From assembly GCA_037893245.1 (NCBI GenBank), contig JBAIAA010000259.1, positions 1,526,194-1,590,193 of the forward strand: a stretch of 64,000 nt of DNA. Direction: 5' to 3'. Shown piece by piece: positions 21,971 to 32,014 of the stretch. The notes beneath the pieces are model-generated. The model made no database searches. It was given only the letters and a program-made list of their open reading frames with translations, and was not told the DNA's origin. Made by a program: the position numbers and the translations under genes. Numbering within the stretch: the first letter of the stretch is position 1; every line of letters starts with the position of its first letter. The stretch is from Crossaster papposus (taxonomy: Eukaryota; Echinodermata; Asteroidea; Velatida; Solasteridae).

Positions 21971-22564
21971 ATGTCGGAGAAGACATCTGTATTTTTGTTT
22001 GGCCACTCGTTTCCTGCCAGGTTACTAAGGCAGTCGAGGGAACGACATGTAGAACCGAAAGCACTAGTTGGGCTAAGTAATAGGTTCACATTGTTTGTGG
22101 AAGGGCATCCAGGGTTGACCTTTTCCAGGATTTTTAACAATCTGTCCCATTATTTGTCATTGCTTAAGTCAGAGACATTCGATATTCTAGTAGTGGATTT
22201 AGGATCAAATGACTTGTGTGACCCCAGTTGCCCGCCAGAAGTTGTCCTTCAGAATATGGAAAGATTTCTAGATCACCTAAAATCACATGGTGTTACTCCA
22301 CAGAAAGTTGTGTTTCTCTCTGTAATTCGAAGGACAATCATTTCCCGTTCTGGGCAGGTTTCCTGCTCAACGTTCAATCACAGGGCAAATAAATTAAATC
22401 GGTTGCTTACGAGTAAAATAAAGCAGTATTCTGGGATTGGGATCTATGTGCAGAGGAGGATTGATTACCCAAAGTACCTAGGAGATGGTTGTCATCTGAA
22501 CCCAAATGGTATGGTCAAGTACTTCCAGGGAATCAAAGAAGCAGTATATCGATGTAAAATTTAG
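21971..22564 (+). CDS. SGNH/GDSL-hydrolase-like ORF carried by the Gypsy element
   Basis: Intact frame of 197 codons beginning at the first ATG after the spacer. It has the four blocks of SGNH hydrolases in order: block I FLFGHSFPARLL (residues ~8-19, nucleophile Ser, with GHS for GDS), a Gly-containing block II (EGHPGLTFSRI ~44-54), block III VVDLGSNDLCD (~75-85, Asn) and block V DGCHLNPNGM (~173-182, Asp and His). The length is that of a minimal domain. No signal peptide or membrane segment is seen, so it is probably cytoplasmic. It lies 0.4 kb after integrase and 0.76 kb before the 3' LTR, inside the LTR-bounded unit. It is the only undamaged ORF of the element. I recall SGNH modules in ORF1 of CR1/L2 LINEs and in some DIRS/Ngaro elements, but not as a standard Gypsy part. 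Substrate unknown. Confidence 0.8.
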   Translation: MSEKTSVFLFGHSFPARLLRQSRERHVEPKALVGLSNRFTLFVEGHPGLTFSRIFNNLSHYLSLLKSETFDILVVDLGSNDLCDPSCPPEVVLQNMERFLDHLKSHGVTPQKVVFLSVIRRTIISRSGQVSCSTFNHRANKLNRLLTSKIKQYSGIGIYVQRRIDYPKYLGDGCHLNPNGMVKYFQGIKEAVYRCKI

Positions 22565-23327
22565 TTTTTGCATATTTAGCATTAATGCAGCTTGGCTGTG
22601 GTGCATGTACACTAATATTGGCTGCCAGAAGAGCTACAGTGTCAACTGAAAGTAAAATTTTGATGATTGGCTAATTACATTGTAATAAATACAATTATAC
22701 AGTATGTTGTTTACTTTTGCAGATATTCTAACAGCATGCCTATAAGGAGTATTTTAGGCATTCATTTTATTAAAATATTTATTTTGCGTTGTTTACTGGC
22801 ATAACCTAGAAGCATTGTTTTTTGGGCTGTGTTGGATCGGATTTATCTGAAAGAGAGTGAAAAAGTACTCTGGAATTTTGATATATCTGTAAAAGTGTAA
22901 TGCAGAATGTATGTGGTTTTTATGTTATGCCCGTGTTATGCCCATTTCATCATTATGATTTGGTGAGACTATGCACTGTGTATGGTATGATTTTATAGTT
23001 TTGATTATGTTGTATTTTTAGTGACATTCCAGACTCGACACAGAGAAAGTGTCTGAAGTAACTTTGTATGAAATGTTAGTTGATACATTCTATAACGCTG
23101 GCATCGACCTTGGACCTTTGTTGACTTGGAAAGGTTTGGGAATGGATAATGCTACCCTGTCTTCATGTTATTAGTATATGAACTTAAACCAAGAGGAGTT
23201 AAAGGTACAATGGTACTGGAAACTGTTTCTTGTTTGATTTGGAAAAAAAGAATGAAACACTTGTACATGTACCATGGTCATTATATTTTGAATCACTTGG
23301 AGGCCAAGTGCCTTAAAGTAGGGAATT
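22565..23327 (+). other. Gypsy 3' untranslated region with polypurine-like end
   Basis: No convincing ORF. The last bases before the 3' LTR (AAAGTAGGGAA, 23315-23325) are purine-rich and could serve as the plus-strand primer, although the tract is short and interrupted. Confidence 0.6.
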
Positions 23328-23936
23328 TGTGGTGGACGCGAGTGCGCCCTCGCTTGACAGGCCAGATTTCCCGCGCTTTGGCGATCTCGCATCGTCAATG
23401 ACCTCGTTAAACGGTTGAACAGAATTTAACATACATATACATGTACATGTATTATTTTGTCTGTTAAAATCGCACAGTTTCGTGGGACGACCTACATGTA
23501 CTGAGTGTCCTACTCGATTATCCAGGACTGGGTGAGTCGAGAATACGACCCTTTAAGTTGTTAATTTGGTGTATTTTTAGTGTTGTTTTTGGCTATGCCT
23601 CGCCAGGACCTAACGTTAAAGTCATACAGTGCTAGTGATATGTATGTGTATTGAAATGCACATGTGCGATGAAATTGTTGCACATGTACTCGAATGTATG
23701 CATGATGTATTATGGCATATATTGTATTCATTATACAGGGTGTTTGTTTATTGGAGTTCTGCCAATTAAATAGATGACCAGTGAGTGGTGTCACAGTTGC
23801 AGTGCCTTGCTGAGTGAAATCTGAGTTACTTACCACCAGTCCGCCTCCAAGCCGTGGTCCAACCAGGGATTCGGATCCCATCCCCGTTGAGGGTTAGCTT
23901 CAACAATTACTGCTACCATCAGTAGCTACCATCACA
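23328..23936 (+). repeat. 3' long terminal repeat (Gypsy)
   Basis: 609 bp, TGTGGTGGACGCG.. to ..AGCTACCATCACA, matching the 5' LTR with about ten differences. Followed by the ATAA target duplication at 23937-23940. Confidence 0.95.
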
Positions 23937-23940
23937 ATAA

Positions 23941-24895
23941 ACACCCAATGTTTTTTACCAAAAAAAATGTTCAATAGTAACGACACATGATAATAATGGT
24001 ACATAGTAATAACATTTAACAAAAAACAGTCTCTAGGATGACACAATTAACAGTGACTACATTAGGCCAAAAAAAGAAAGTCTCCGGTTTCTGGTATGGA
24101 GCTTGCCCCAAAAGTGGTGCGGCGACGCGGCTTTTTTTTTTTTTTTTTCCCTTCTTTTTTTTCTTCCAAACAGGTGTGTTTGGGCTACATAACACGTGAC
24201 CCTGCTATGAGATGCACGAATAAGCCACTTTGTAATACATGTGTAATTAATGGACAACTGGGGGCATATAAAAAGAGCAAGAATGTTGGATTAATAGTGA
24301 AAATATACATGGACATGTTGTGGCATCTAATGTTTGTTGAGAATAAATAAAAATGCCAAAGTATGATCTGTCTCTTGTATACCCTTTATTTCACAAGTCA
24401 AAATGGGAAACTTGTTGAGTTGAAACTGCAAAGCCTATGGGGTGAAGAATAAAATATTTTCCATTTCCAACAGTTTGTTCACCTCATAGTAATATTTATT
24501 ATATTGCACACAACATAAAACAAACTTAAAATAAATAATCCTGGCAATGATGGGCAACTTAAGTTAGACCGTACCGCGACTTCGACATCGTGCACATTGT
24601 GTGCCGCAATGCTGGTATTAGTCTGCTCCCTTACATATTGCAGTTATTAAAAGCGGTTACAAGTTCCAGATACACGACCTTCGCTTCCACTCACGTCTGG
24701 CTTCTATACACAAAATCACGAAAATACAACGCCGTCTGCAAATGGTGCCCGACTATTCTGTGCAAAATATATGGAAGCCCAGACAGGCCACATAAAGCCT
24801 ATACTCGACGGTAACCCCATCTAAATACACGTTCAAATTGTGCAGCAGCAGAAATCTAGACGAACCAGTGAGTTTGGCGGTTTTGAGTCATCGTC
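23941..24895. other. Interval with T-rich tracts, no recognised gene
   Basis: Contains a long T tract (24131-24148) and an AATAAATAAAAA word near 24340. It may include the 3' end of the Harbinger unit (which reads leftwards). No terminal inverted repeat for that unit could be found here. Confidence 0.4.
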
Positions 24896-24899
24896 TTAC

Positions 24900-26300
24900 A
24901 TTAAACAATTTTTTTTTTCATTTTGCCGACGCGCATGGCTACGGCGACGCGCGCGCATACCAGAAACAGCCACTACAACAACAGTGTTGCCAGTCACTAC
25001 AACAACAGTCACCACAACAACAGTCACCACAGCCAAATCCTCTAAATCGTCTTGTCTTGCCATGGAACGAACTGCATCTGCTGGGGAGTTGGCCCAGTGC
25101 TTCAGGAGGTACCTCTGCATCTTTCCTTTCTTGGTGGAGGTGTTACTGCCAGCAATGTGTGTCGTACAAGTTGCTCTCCTTTCTCAATGCTCCAGGGATG
25201 AAGTCATGGTTCATGTCCACTGCACGGTCGAGCTGCTGGTTCTGGAGTCCAGGGTACAGTATCCTCACCAGATTGTGAAGGACAATGCAGGCTTTCACGA
25301 TGACCTTGATAGTAGAGGGGATGGTGCTGCATGGTAGTCAGCAGAACTTGGAAGCGGTTCGATAGGACGCCAAAGGCATTTTCTACTACCCTTTTGGTGC
25401 GGAAAAGCCTGTAGTTATCCTCTCTTCATCGTCTAGCCCCCGGAGCCTGTATGGCTTCATCATGGTGTCTCGGAGGGCAAAGGCGTCGTCGCCGATGAAG
25501 ATCGAAGTAGGGAACATCCTGGTAGTCATTGGGTAGAGGATCGGGGGCAGAGAATCCTATGGTACCGTCTTCAACACATTCCTTGGTTTCACAGTTATTG
25601 TGATGCTTAGTGATCCTGTACCACCGACGTCTGCCCAGATGAACTTGGACTCCGCGTCTACAAGGGCCATGAGTACAACATAATATAATCCCTTGTAGTT
25701 GAAATATTGAGAACCACTCGATGGAGGACACTTGCAAGCAATGTGCTTCCCATCTAGTGCACCACATGTTTAGGGGAAGTTCCATTTCTCGAGGAACTTG
25801 TCAGATATGTATGGCACACCATCCCTTGGGACTGGTGGGGCAGGACATCACCTCGGGCATGTACTCATCGATTATGGCTTGGCAAACCTCTCTGACGACG
25901 ATTGAGTGGGTGTTGTGGGGGACCCTCCATATGTACTGCATGCTTGAGTACTTGCTCCCAGAGGCAAGGTGGCGCAAAGTCAGTGCAAGCTTCAGGCCAG
26001 GCTCCAGGGGATCCGGCCCTGTACCAGGTGTTTTTTTGTGATCCTGGACCCACTCTGGCTAGCAGCTCATCGAACATCTCGATCGGGGGGGGGGGGGGGG
26101 GGGGGGGGCATCCGCATGAAGTTTTTGAATGGTCTTTGGTCCTCGTTTCGGAGCTCCACCAAAAGCTTGTCATAGAGGTCAAACTGCCGTCGCCTGCCGA
26201 TCCATGGTCTCACCCAAACTTCACGTCTTCTTCTTCTTCTTCTCCTCCTTCTTCAGATTATGTTCTGTTGGATCTGGTGAACTGCAAAATCGATCAGATC
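24900..26300 (-). pseudogene. PIF/Harbinger transposase (HARBI1-like nuclease), decayed
   Basis: Minus-strand segments in several frames together read a HARBI1-type DDE nuclease. N-terminal WVRPWIGRRRQFDLYDKLL and FKNFMRM lie near 26130-26215. A helical region follows: IEMFDELLARVGP, LKLALTLRHLASGSKYSS and VREVCQAIIDEYMP (26085 to about 25840). The core has GALDGKHIACKCPP (near 25740), SQYFNYKG and VVLMALVDAESKFIWADVG (to about 25640). Later come IFIGDDAFALRDTMMKPY (near 25480) and IVKACIVLHNLVRI (near 25285). The first and later acidic positions expected of the catalytic triad are visible, but at least three frame changes and stops break it. A poly-G tract sits between FMRM and IEMF. This is the cut half of the two-gene Harbinger system; I did not find the Myb-like partner. 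Confidence 0.82.
26085..26108. repeat. 24-bp poly-G tract inside the transposase pseudogene
   Basis: Uninterrupted run of 24 G (poly-C on the coding strand, read as prolines), exactly between two conserved helices of the Harbinger protein. It is one of four long G or C runs in the window. Confidence 0.95.
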
Positions 26301-26378
26301 ATGCTAGTGCTGGAGAAGAGCTAGCTCCATCCTCTCTGGTCTAAGAAGAACTGAAGAAGAGCTAGAAATAGGAGCCTA

Positions 26379-26390
26379 TATATATATACT
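26379..26390 (-). promoter_or_regulatory. TATA-box-like element upstream of the Harbinger gene
   Basis: CTATATATATATAC lies about 80 bp upstream (on the minus strand) of the N-terminal coding region of the transposase, with no intervening repeat. This is a plausible core promoter; the inference is from position and sequence only. Confidence 0.4.
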
Positions 26391-26934
26391 TTCTCAAACC
26401 GCTGGCAATACGCTGGGATATACGCTGGCCATACGCCAATAATACGCTAGTTGTACGCTAAATACGTTACTCAATCGTCAGGCATACGCCAATATGTCTA
26501 TATACGTTGCAGATACGTCAGACATACGTTAGAAGTACGTTACTCATATGCTATCAATGCGCTATCAATACGCTAGCTGTATGGTAAACCTTCATGCCAA
26601 CCTATGGCAACTTATGTCCAGCGTACTCGACCTATGCGTAACCTACCTCTGGCGTACTTCTGGCGTATTCAGCGTATGCATAGCGTATGCCTAGCGTATG
26701 CTTAGCGTATGAACCATACGCAGGCATACGCACACAATGTTTAAGCATGCTTAAAAAATTAGTTCGGCCTCGGCGTATCCCAGCGTATATCAGCGTATGC
26801 CACCGTGCTTGTAACGTATACAACCTATCCCTAACGTACCCCTACCGTATGTCAGCATAGGCCTGCGTATGAGTGATATTTTAATACGCAACTCATACGC
26901 TGGTGCCATACGCAACAGCGTGACAGCGCCTTAA
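26391..26934. repeat. Subterminal repeat region and right terminus of the Harbinger unit
   Basis: About 540 bp of degenerate short words on both strands (ATACGCTGG, CATACGCCA, GCGTATGCCTAGCGTATG). It ends GCGTGACAGCGCC followed by TTA (26931-26933). The inverted end GGCGCTGTCACGC resembles TGGCCCTGTCACAC of the MITEs at 19070 and 19371, and the following TTA fits a TWA target. It lies upstream of the transposase in the transcriptional sense. No matching left end was found. Confidence 0.6.
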
Positions 26935-26937
26935 TGG

Positions 26938-27652
26938 TACAGTCACACGGCCACTTACGGTAGCTGCGGATGCTTACGGATAAAAGTCCGTAAGCATCCG
27001 CAAGGATCCGTATCATCCGTAAGCATCCGTATCCATCCGTAATTCAATCCGCAGGATCCGCAGACATACGCAGATCCGCAGCGGAATTTTGAAAATCTCA
27101 AAATTTTGCTGCGGATGAAATATACGTAAGCATCCGTAACTCATACGTAAGATACGTAAACTCATCCGCAGGATACGTTAGATACGTAACTGATCCGCAC
27201 ACTTTGTCGGGTGTGCAGTTGCCTGCGGATACATAGGGGTACGTAAACATCAAAAAGATGGAGAAGAAACTGTTGAATAACTGGAACTAGATCTCAGACT
27301 TGATGAAATGCGACTGAAGCAAGCTCCGATCCACGTGGGTTTATTTGCGGATGGTGCGGACGCCAGAGGAAGCCGACATGCGCAGACACGAGCGTAACTT
27401 ATCCGTAAAATCCGTAAGTCATCCGTAAGTCGTCAGTAACATGTGCCAGCGGGTTGGCAGCGGATGGGTTCATCCGCAGGTTTTACCCGTAACATCCGTA
27501 ATTCATACGTAACATCCGTAACTAATCCGTATCGTCCGCAGAATATAGGTAACTTTTGCTCAAATTTCCGTATTGGGGTTAAAAATTACGCATTTTCATT
27601 ATCCAAATATACGCAGGCATCCGCAGGTCCGTAACATGGCCGTGTGACTGTA
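26938..27652. mobile_element. 715-bp MITE, ends TACAGTCACACGGCCA
   Basis: The ends TACAGTCACACGGCCAC and ATGGCCGTGTGACTGTA are inverted. If the outermost TA on each side is the target duplication, this fits TA-targeting families. The interior is a mosaic of CCGTAAGCATCCG, TACGTAAC and CATCCGCAGG words in both orientations. It is adjacent to the Harbinger terminus, with 4 bp between. Confidence 0.85.
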
Positions 27653-28200
27653 GCATAAAACTTGTTAAACTTCGAACAGGGCCGTTAAACGATATTTACT
27701 ATACAATTCAACCACCCCCCCCCCCCCCCCCCCCCTATAATCCCCCTATTCATGATTATTCAAGCAATTACCCATTGTGTATCCTACAATACAAGCTTGT
27801 TTTAAATTCTCTTTTTTCGTTTTTGTCTTCGTCTTATCACAAGCTATATTTATTGCATGTATATAACACATTTAAGTTTTACGGACGTTAATGCACATCA
27901 TATAAGCATAGCTTTAGCATTCTAAAAATGCGCACCAGAACTAGTATAGCCTATTTGCACAAAACAATTCGCGTCAAAATTTATGACCGGTCGTCACACA
28001 ATTTGAGGTAAATATTGACGTCAATATTCACGACTTTTGGGGCAAGTCGTAAAATTGATCGCAAATTTTGCCGTCAATATTCACGACTTTGATGTGGAAA
28101 AGTCGTAAAATTTGACGCGAATATTGACGTGAAATTTCACATCAATATTCACGACTTTTTTTTAGAAAGTATAGCTTTAGCATCCAGAAATGCGCACCAG
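27653..28200. repeat. Decayed copy of the GACGTCAATATT element family, with C21 tract
   Basis: 27660-27790 matches (with changes) 39890-39990: AAACTTCGxACAGG.. and GATATTTACTATA... 27960-28170 holds degenerate AATATTGACGTCAATATTC and CACGACTTTTGGGG words of the MITE at 7805. A run of 21 C lies at 27715-27735. Confidence 0.6.
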
Positions 28201-28373
28201 AACCTACACTCTCAAAACATGTATTAAAATTGTGTTAGTTAAACAAGTTGGTTAAAACTGTAACCAACATTGTTTTCAATTTGACCAATGTTGAATAAAT
28301 TTTACCTGGGCAAAGAAAACATGTAATAAGGATTTGTTTTGCTTAAATCAATATACTATAATGTTGACATTAT

Positions 28374-29613
28374 TAGTCCAGGAAAAATAAGTTTTGACCT
28401 CAAACAAATTGCAACAAATTGTTTTTCACCACAGTGCACTTCTATAAGGTCCCTAGAATTACATACTAAAAGTCTACAAAAATCCAAGTGGTGAAAATAT
28501 GAAAAATTTGCAAAAATCGTTAATCCCTGCCGCGTAATATATTTATTCCCATATTTGGGTATATATATATATATTTATTTTGGTGATTCTACTTACATAT
28601 CCTTACTTCGATACCATTTGCTAAAGCATATAAGTGACTGAATAATTATAGAACATAGTAATTATCAAAAATGACAACTTCGTGACCATATAAATGTGCG
28701 CACATTACACTGTCTCCAGATATCACCAAGTAGTCAGTATTGGTGAGCTTTAAATTCACCAAATTGCTTACTGGCACAGTTATCATATTAAAACCTTATG
28801 AAAAATCACAGGAACAATGATAACATTGTGATATTTAGCCCAGCAAACAAAAACTGGAGGAAAATAATGTGTCCATAAATTGGGCGAAAAAGTAGTCAAA
28901 GGGTTGCCTAACATGGGAGACTTGAACAAGTTCAAAGAAATTTCCCAAAATACATTTTAACGTAGATAGGATTATTGTAAGCAACAAGTCTTTAATTTGG
29001 GAGGTTTCCTTGAACTTGTTCAAGTCTCTCACCTTAGGCAACCCTTCACCTACTTGTTAGCCCAATTTAGGGACGCAACATTTGTTCCCAGTTTTTGTTT
29101 ACTGGGCTAAATATCACAATGTTATCATTGTTCATTATGATTTTCCATAAGGTTTTAATAGGATAACTGTGCCAGTAAGCAACTTGGTGAATTTGAAGCA
29201 CGTCAACACTGACTACTTGATGATATCTGGAGACACGGTAAATGTGTGCAAATTATAGGGTATAATTGTAGTCATTTTGGACCATTACTATATTTTCATA
29301 ATTATTTAGTCACTTACATGATTTAGAAAATGTTATTGTAGTAAGAATGTGCAAGTATAATCGCCAAAATAAACTTTTCAAAAAATAAAAATACAATATA
29401 TACCCAAATACATGTAGGCCTATGTAGAAATAAACATATTGCACGGCAGGGATTAACGATTTATGCAAATTAGACATATTTCCACCACTTGGATTTTTGT
29501 AGACTTTTAGTATGTAATTCTAGGGGCCTTATAAAAGTGCACTGTGGTGAAAAACAATTTGTTGCAATTTGTTTGAGGTCAACAAAACAAAATTATGTAT
29601 TTTGCCTGGACTA
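28374..29613. mobile_element. 1.24-kb foldback element, TAGTCCAGG ends (copy 1)
   Basis: The left arm (TAGTCCAGGAAAAATAAG.., TTTTTCACCACAGTGCACTT, AGTCTACAAAAATCCAAGTG) is repeated as its complement in the right arm, ending GCCTGGACTA. The arms meet around 28990, near a TTCAAGGAAACCTCCC-type centre. There is no transposase. A second, larger copy lies at 34170-36082. Confidence 0.88.
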
Positions 29614-29802
29614 TATGTGTATTATGTGTGTGGTTGTGTTTATTTTCTGTGATAAATGGGAGAAAATATTTTTTTAAATTTTTGATAAAACCACTCCGCC
29701 CCAGAAGCCTCATTAACATAAAACCTCGCGAGGGGTATGACGAAAATCGAGGCAGAGACTCGACGCGCTGCTACCCGGCCTATCGTATACTGACTGCGCG
29801 CA

Positions 29803-30162
29803 TTAATAATAATAATAATAATAATACATTCTTTTATAGCGCATTTCTGAACTTGGAGAACACTCAATGCGCTTTACATAATACCCCTGGTCACTGGGCC
29901 ATTTTCAATCCTTGAACCATCTCAGCTCCCTGGGGAGTATACAGCCTGTGCTGCAATATATGCGCTACTAGGCTAAATCAATCACAATAACCACCTCTGC
30001 CCTCACAGGTACCCATTTGCCCCTGGGTGGGGAGAAGCAATTATAGTTAGGTGTCTTGCTCAGGGACACAAGTGTCACGACCGGGACTCGAACCCACACT
30101 CTGGTGAATAGAACACCAGAGCTTGAGTTCGGTGTTCTTATCCACTCGGATACGACACCCTA
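29803..30162 (-). mobile_element. tRNA-derived SINE, copy 1 (minus strand)
   Basis: The minus strand starts AGGGTGTCGTATCCGAGTGG and has an A box (CGAGTGGATAAG, 30140-30152) and a B box (GGTTCGAGTCC, 30084-30094), i.e. an RNA polymerase III promoter. An unrelated body ends in GCGCTATAAAAG and an (ATT)n tail at 29806-29825. It matches 40130-40495 over the whole length. Confidence 0.9.
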
Positions 30163-30165
30163 CAA

Positions 30166-30360
30166 AGTAGAGAGAAGACAATGAGAAGAAGGTACAGTTT
30201 TAGAGGTGGGAGGAAAACCCCAGAAGAATATCCTGGGGGAAAACCCACGGAGTCAGGCAGGGACTGAAAACCCAATCCACATATTGGCCCAGGAGGGGTT
30301 CGAACCCGGGTCATAGTGGTGGAAGGCGAGGAAAGAACCGCTACGCCAACCTGACTCCGT
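30166..30360 (-). mobile_element. Second type of tRNA-derived SINE (minus strand)
   Basis: The minus strand reads a tRNA-like head with A box GGCGTAGCGGTTC (about 30336-30349) and B box GGGTTCGAACC (30297-30307), then CAGTCCCTGCCTGACTCCGT and a pyrimidine-rich 3' part. It abuts the upstream SINE head-to-tail within 4 bp. Confidence 0.75.
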
Positions 30361-31090
30361 CTTTACATGGTTTTTCATTCTGAATCGGGGCCGGGTAAAA
30401 TACAACAGTTTTCGGTCATGCCGACTAGGTATGTAGCAGCTAGGTGTAGCAAAAAATCTACAAACATTTGTTTCCGGCTGATCCTAAATATTTGGACAGC
30501 CAAAGTAAAGCTTACCAGAGCGAAGTGGTCTGGGCGGGCCTAGTGATTTTCGGCCCTCTGCAGCGAACATTTTGAGCGGTCGTGCTTCGACCTAGAGCGC
30601 CTAGAGGGACCCATCTTTATCCTCGCTCGAGTCCGTGTCTGAATAAGAAATACTGAGATTCGAATCAGACGAATCGGTACTGTTTTCGTCCAATTCACCA
30701 AAAACCGAGGAAGAACTTCACGATCGTCCATGTAAAATTCGATTACCGTGCACAAAGCGTACGCAATTCGTACACTGTGGGTGCACCCACACACAACAAT
30801 GTGCGTACGTGATCACGCGAACCCGTCTCGTACTTAGACGTCGCATACCGACTATCGAAAATTTGTCCGGGTCCTGCCTCGGTTTACGTCACTCATTTTT
30901 AGTGGCCGCGAAATTTTAAAAAGGGGATCATTTTTTGAACGGCAAATTACCACACTAAACGTACACTAGAACCAGTTTTGCTTTTTATTCACATTTTATA
31001 CACATAAATCTATTAAATTAAAACAAAAAATGCGTAATAAAAAAAGTTAGACTGCATGTTTCCTTTAACCAATTTGTTAACCAACTGTTA
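30361..31090. other. Interval with no recognised gene
   Basis: AT-rich with a moderately CpG-rich stretch (30530-30900). No conserved reading frame or repeat was recognised. Confidence 0.4.
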
Positions 31091-31393
31091 ACCAACTGTT
31101 GTTGTCCAAGATGGCCGCCGTTACCTAAAAAAGCCATGAATCATTTATTTTCCATCCTAGAGATGTAATTTTGATGTCTATCCCCTGGTGTTGGGTGTCA
31201 AACAATCCATTAAGACAAGTTAAATGTCCTTCAGCAGTTAACCAACTGTTGTTGTCCAAGATGGCCGCCGTTACCTAAAAAAGCCATGAATCATTTATTT
31301 TCCATCCTAGTAGAGATGTAATTTTGATGTCTATCCCCTGGTGTTGGGTGTCAAACAATCCATTAAGACAAGTTAAATGTCCTTCAGCAGTTA
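31091..31393. repeat. 150-bp tandem duplication
   Basis: ACCAACTGTTGTTGTCCAAG at 31091 recurs at 31241. The two copies run to CCTTCAGCAGTTA and differ essentially by a 3-bp TAG insertion in the second. Each contains AAGATGGCCGCC. Confidence 0.92.
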
Positions 31394-31685
31394 GAAAACC
31401 TAAAAATCCAAGATGGCGTCAAAAATGTCCGTAAAATCCATAAAATGACCGAAGGTGAGTTACTATCACAATAGAGATGTCATTGCTTAGTTTTAAAAGT
31501 CTGTATTACTATTAGGGGTCACGAATTTCATTGACACAAGTAAAAGTGCCATTAGGTAATAAGATAATATTAAAGATTGAAAAGGATGGTGGTTTTTTTC
31601 CCATCCAGAGGACACTTCTCTTATAGATCGAATTCATACTTTATCCAAATAGTGTGTCATTTTCAGTATCATTTCCTGATGCAAT

Positions 31686-31960
31686 TAGACTTGACCCAAG
31701 TCGGACTTACCATGGGGTTAAGACTACCAATTTGCTTTCGTCAATTATGTGCATGCTTTGTTGGCCTTAGATATAGGGCGCCCTCATCTGGTTGTCGTTC
31801 CGCATCAAAGTGATGTCATATCAGTGCAATTTCTGAACCACTCATGAGCGGGGGCGGCGCATGAGGGCGCGCTACTGATGAGCGTGGACGTGACGCGTGA
31901 CGCACGATGTGGATGACTATGAGCAATGTTGACACAGAATCCCGACTTGGGTCAAGTCTA
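31686..31960. mobile_element. hAT-type MITE (275 bp, 8-bp target duplication)
   Basis: The ends TAGACTTGACCCAAGTCGG and CCGACTTGGGTCAAGTCTA are inverted and flanked on both sides by GATGCAAT (31678-31685 and 31961-31968). An 8-bp duplication fits the hAT superfamily. There is no coding capacity. Confidence 0.92.
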
Positions 31961-32014
31961 GATGCAATGGGCAAATGGGGCTTAGGTAATGGTGGAAATC
32001 GGGTTTTAAATTAA

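Larger units (their letters stand above)
7125..23936 (+). mobile_element. Ty3/Gypsy LTR retrotransposon with nested insertions and an extra SGNH-hydrolase ORF
   Basis: 16.8 kb between the outer LTR ends. Order on the + strand: 5' LTR (612 bp), primer-binding-site-like segment, leader, gag, protease, reverse transcriptase, RNase H, integrase, an SGNH-hydrolase-like ORF, 3' untranslated region, 3' LTR (609 bp). PR-RT-RH-IN order and a DD35E integrase identify Ty3/Gypsy. Subtracting the 1.94-kb MITE (7805-9744), the LINE (about 11095-15890) and the pol MITE (19070-20224) leaves roughly 8.9 kb. The LTRs differ at only about ten positions, mostly in the first 240 bp, so the insertion is fairly young. 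Nevertheless the coding part is broken by a gag frameshift, loss of the RT catalytic block, a frameshift at the RNase H end and one in integrase. Confidence 0.95.

Noticed and set aside
21971..22564. Viral haemagglutinin-esterase homologue
   Set aside because: Only the general SGNH motifs are seen. There is no signal peptide, lectin domain or membrane anchor, so no link to viral esterases can be claimed.
26085..26184. Proline-rich functional domain of the transposase
   Set aside because: The run is a pure homopolymer in a frame already broken by indels; more simply a microsatellite expansion or artefact.
30060..30162. Functional tRNA gene suggested by A and B boxes
   Set aside because: The tRNA-like part does not fold into a complete cloverleaf and is attached to a body with an ATT tail that recurs at 40130; it is a SINE.
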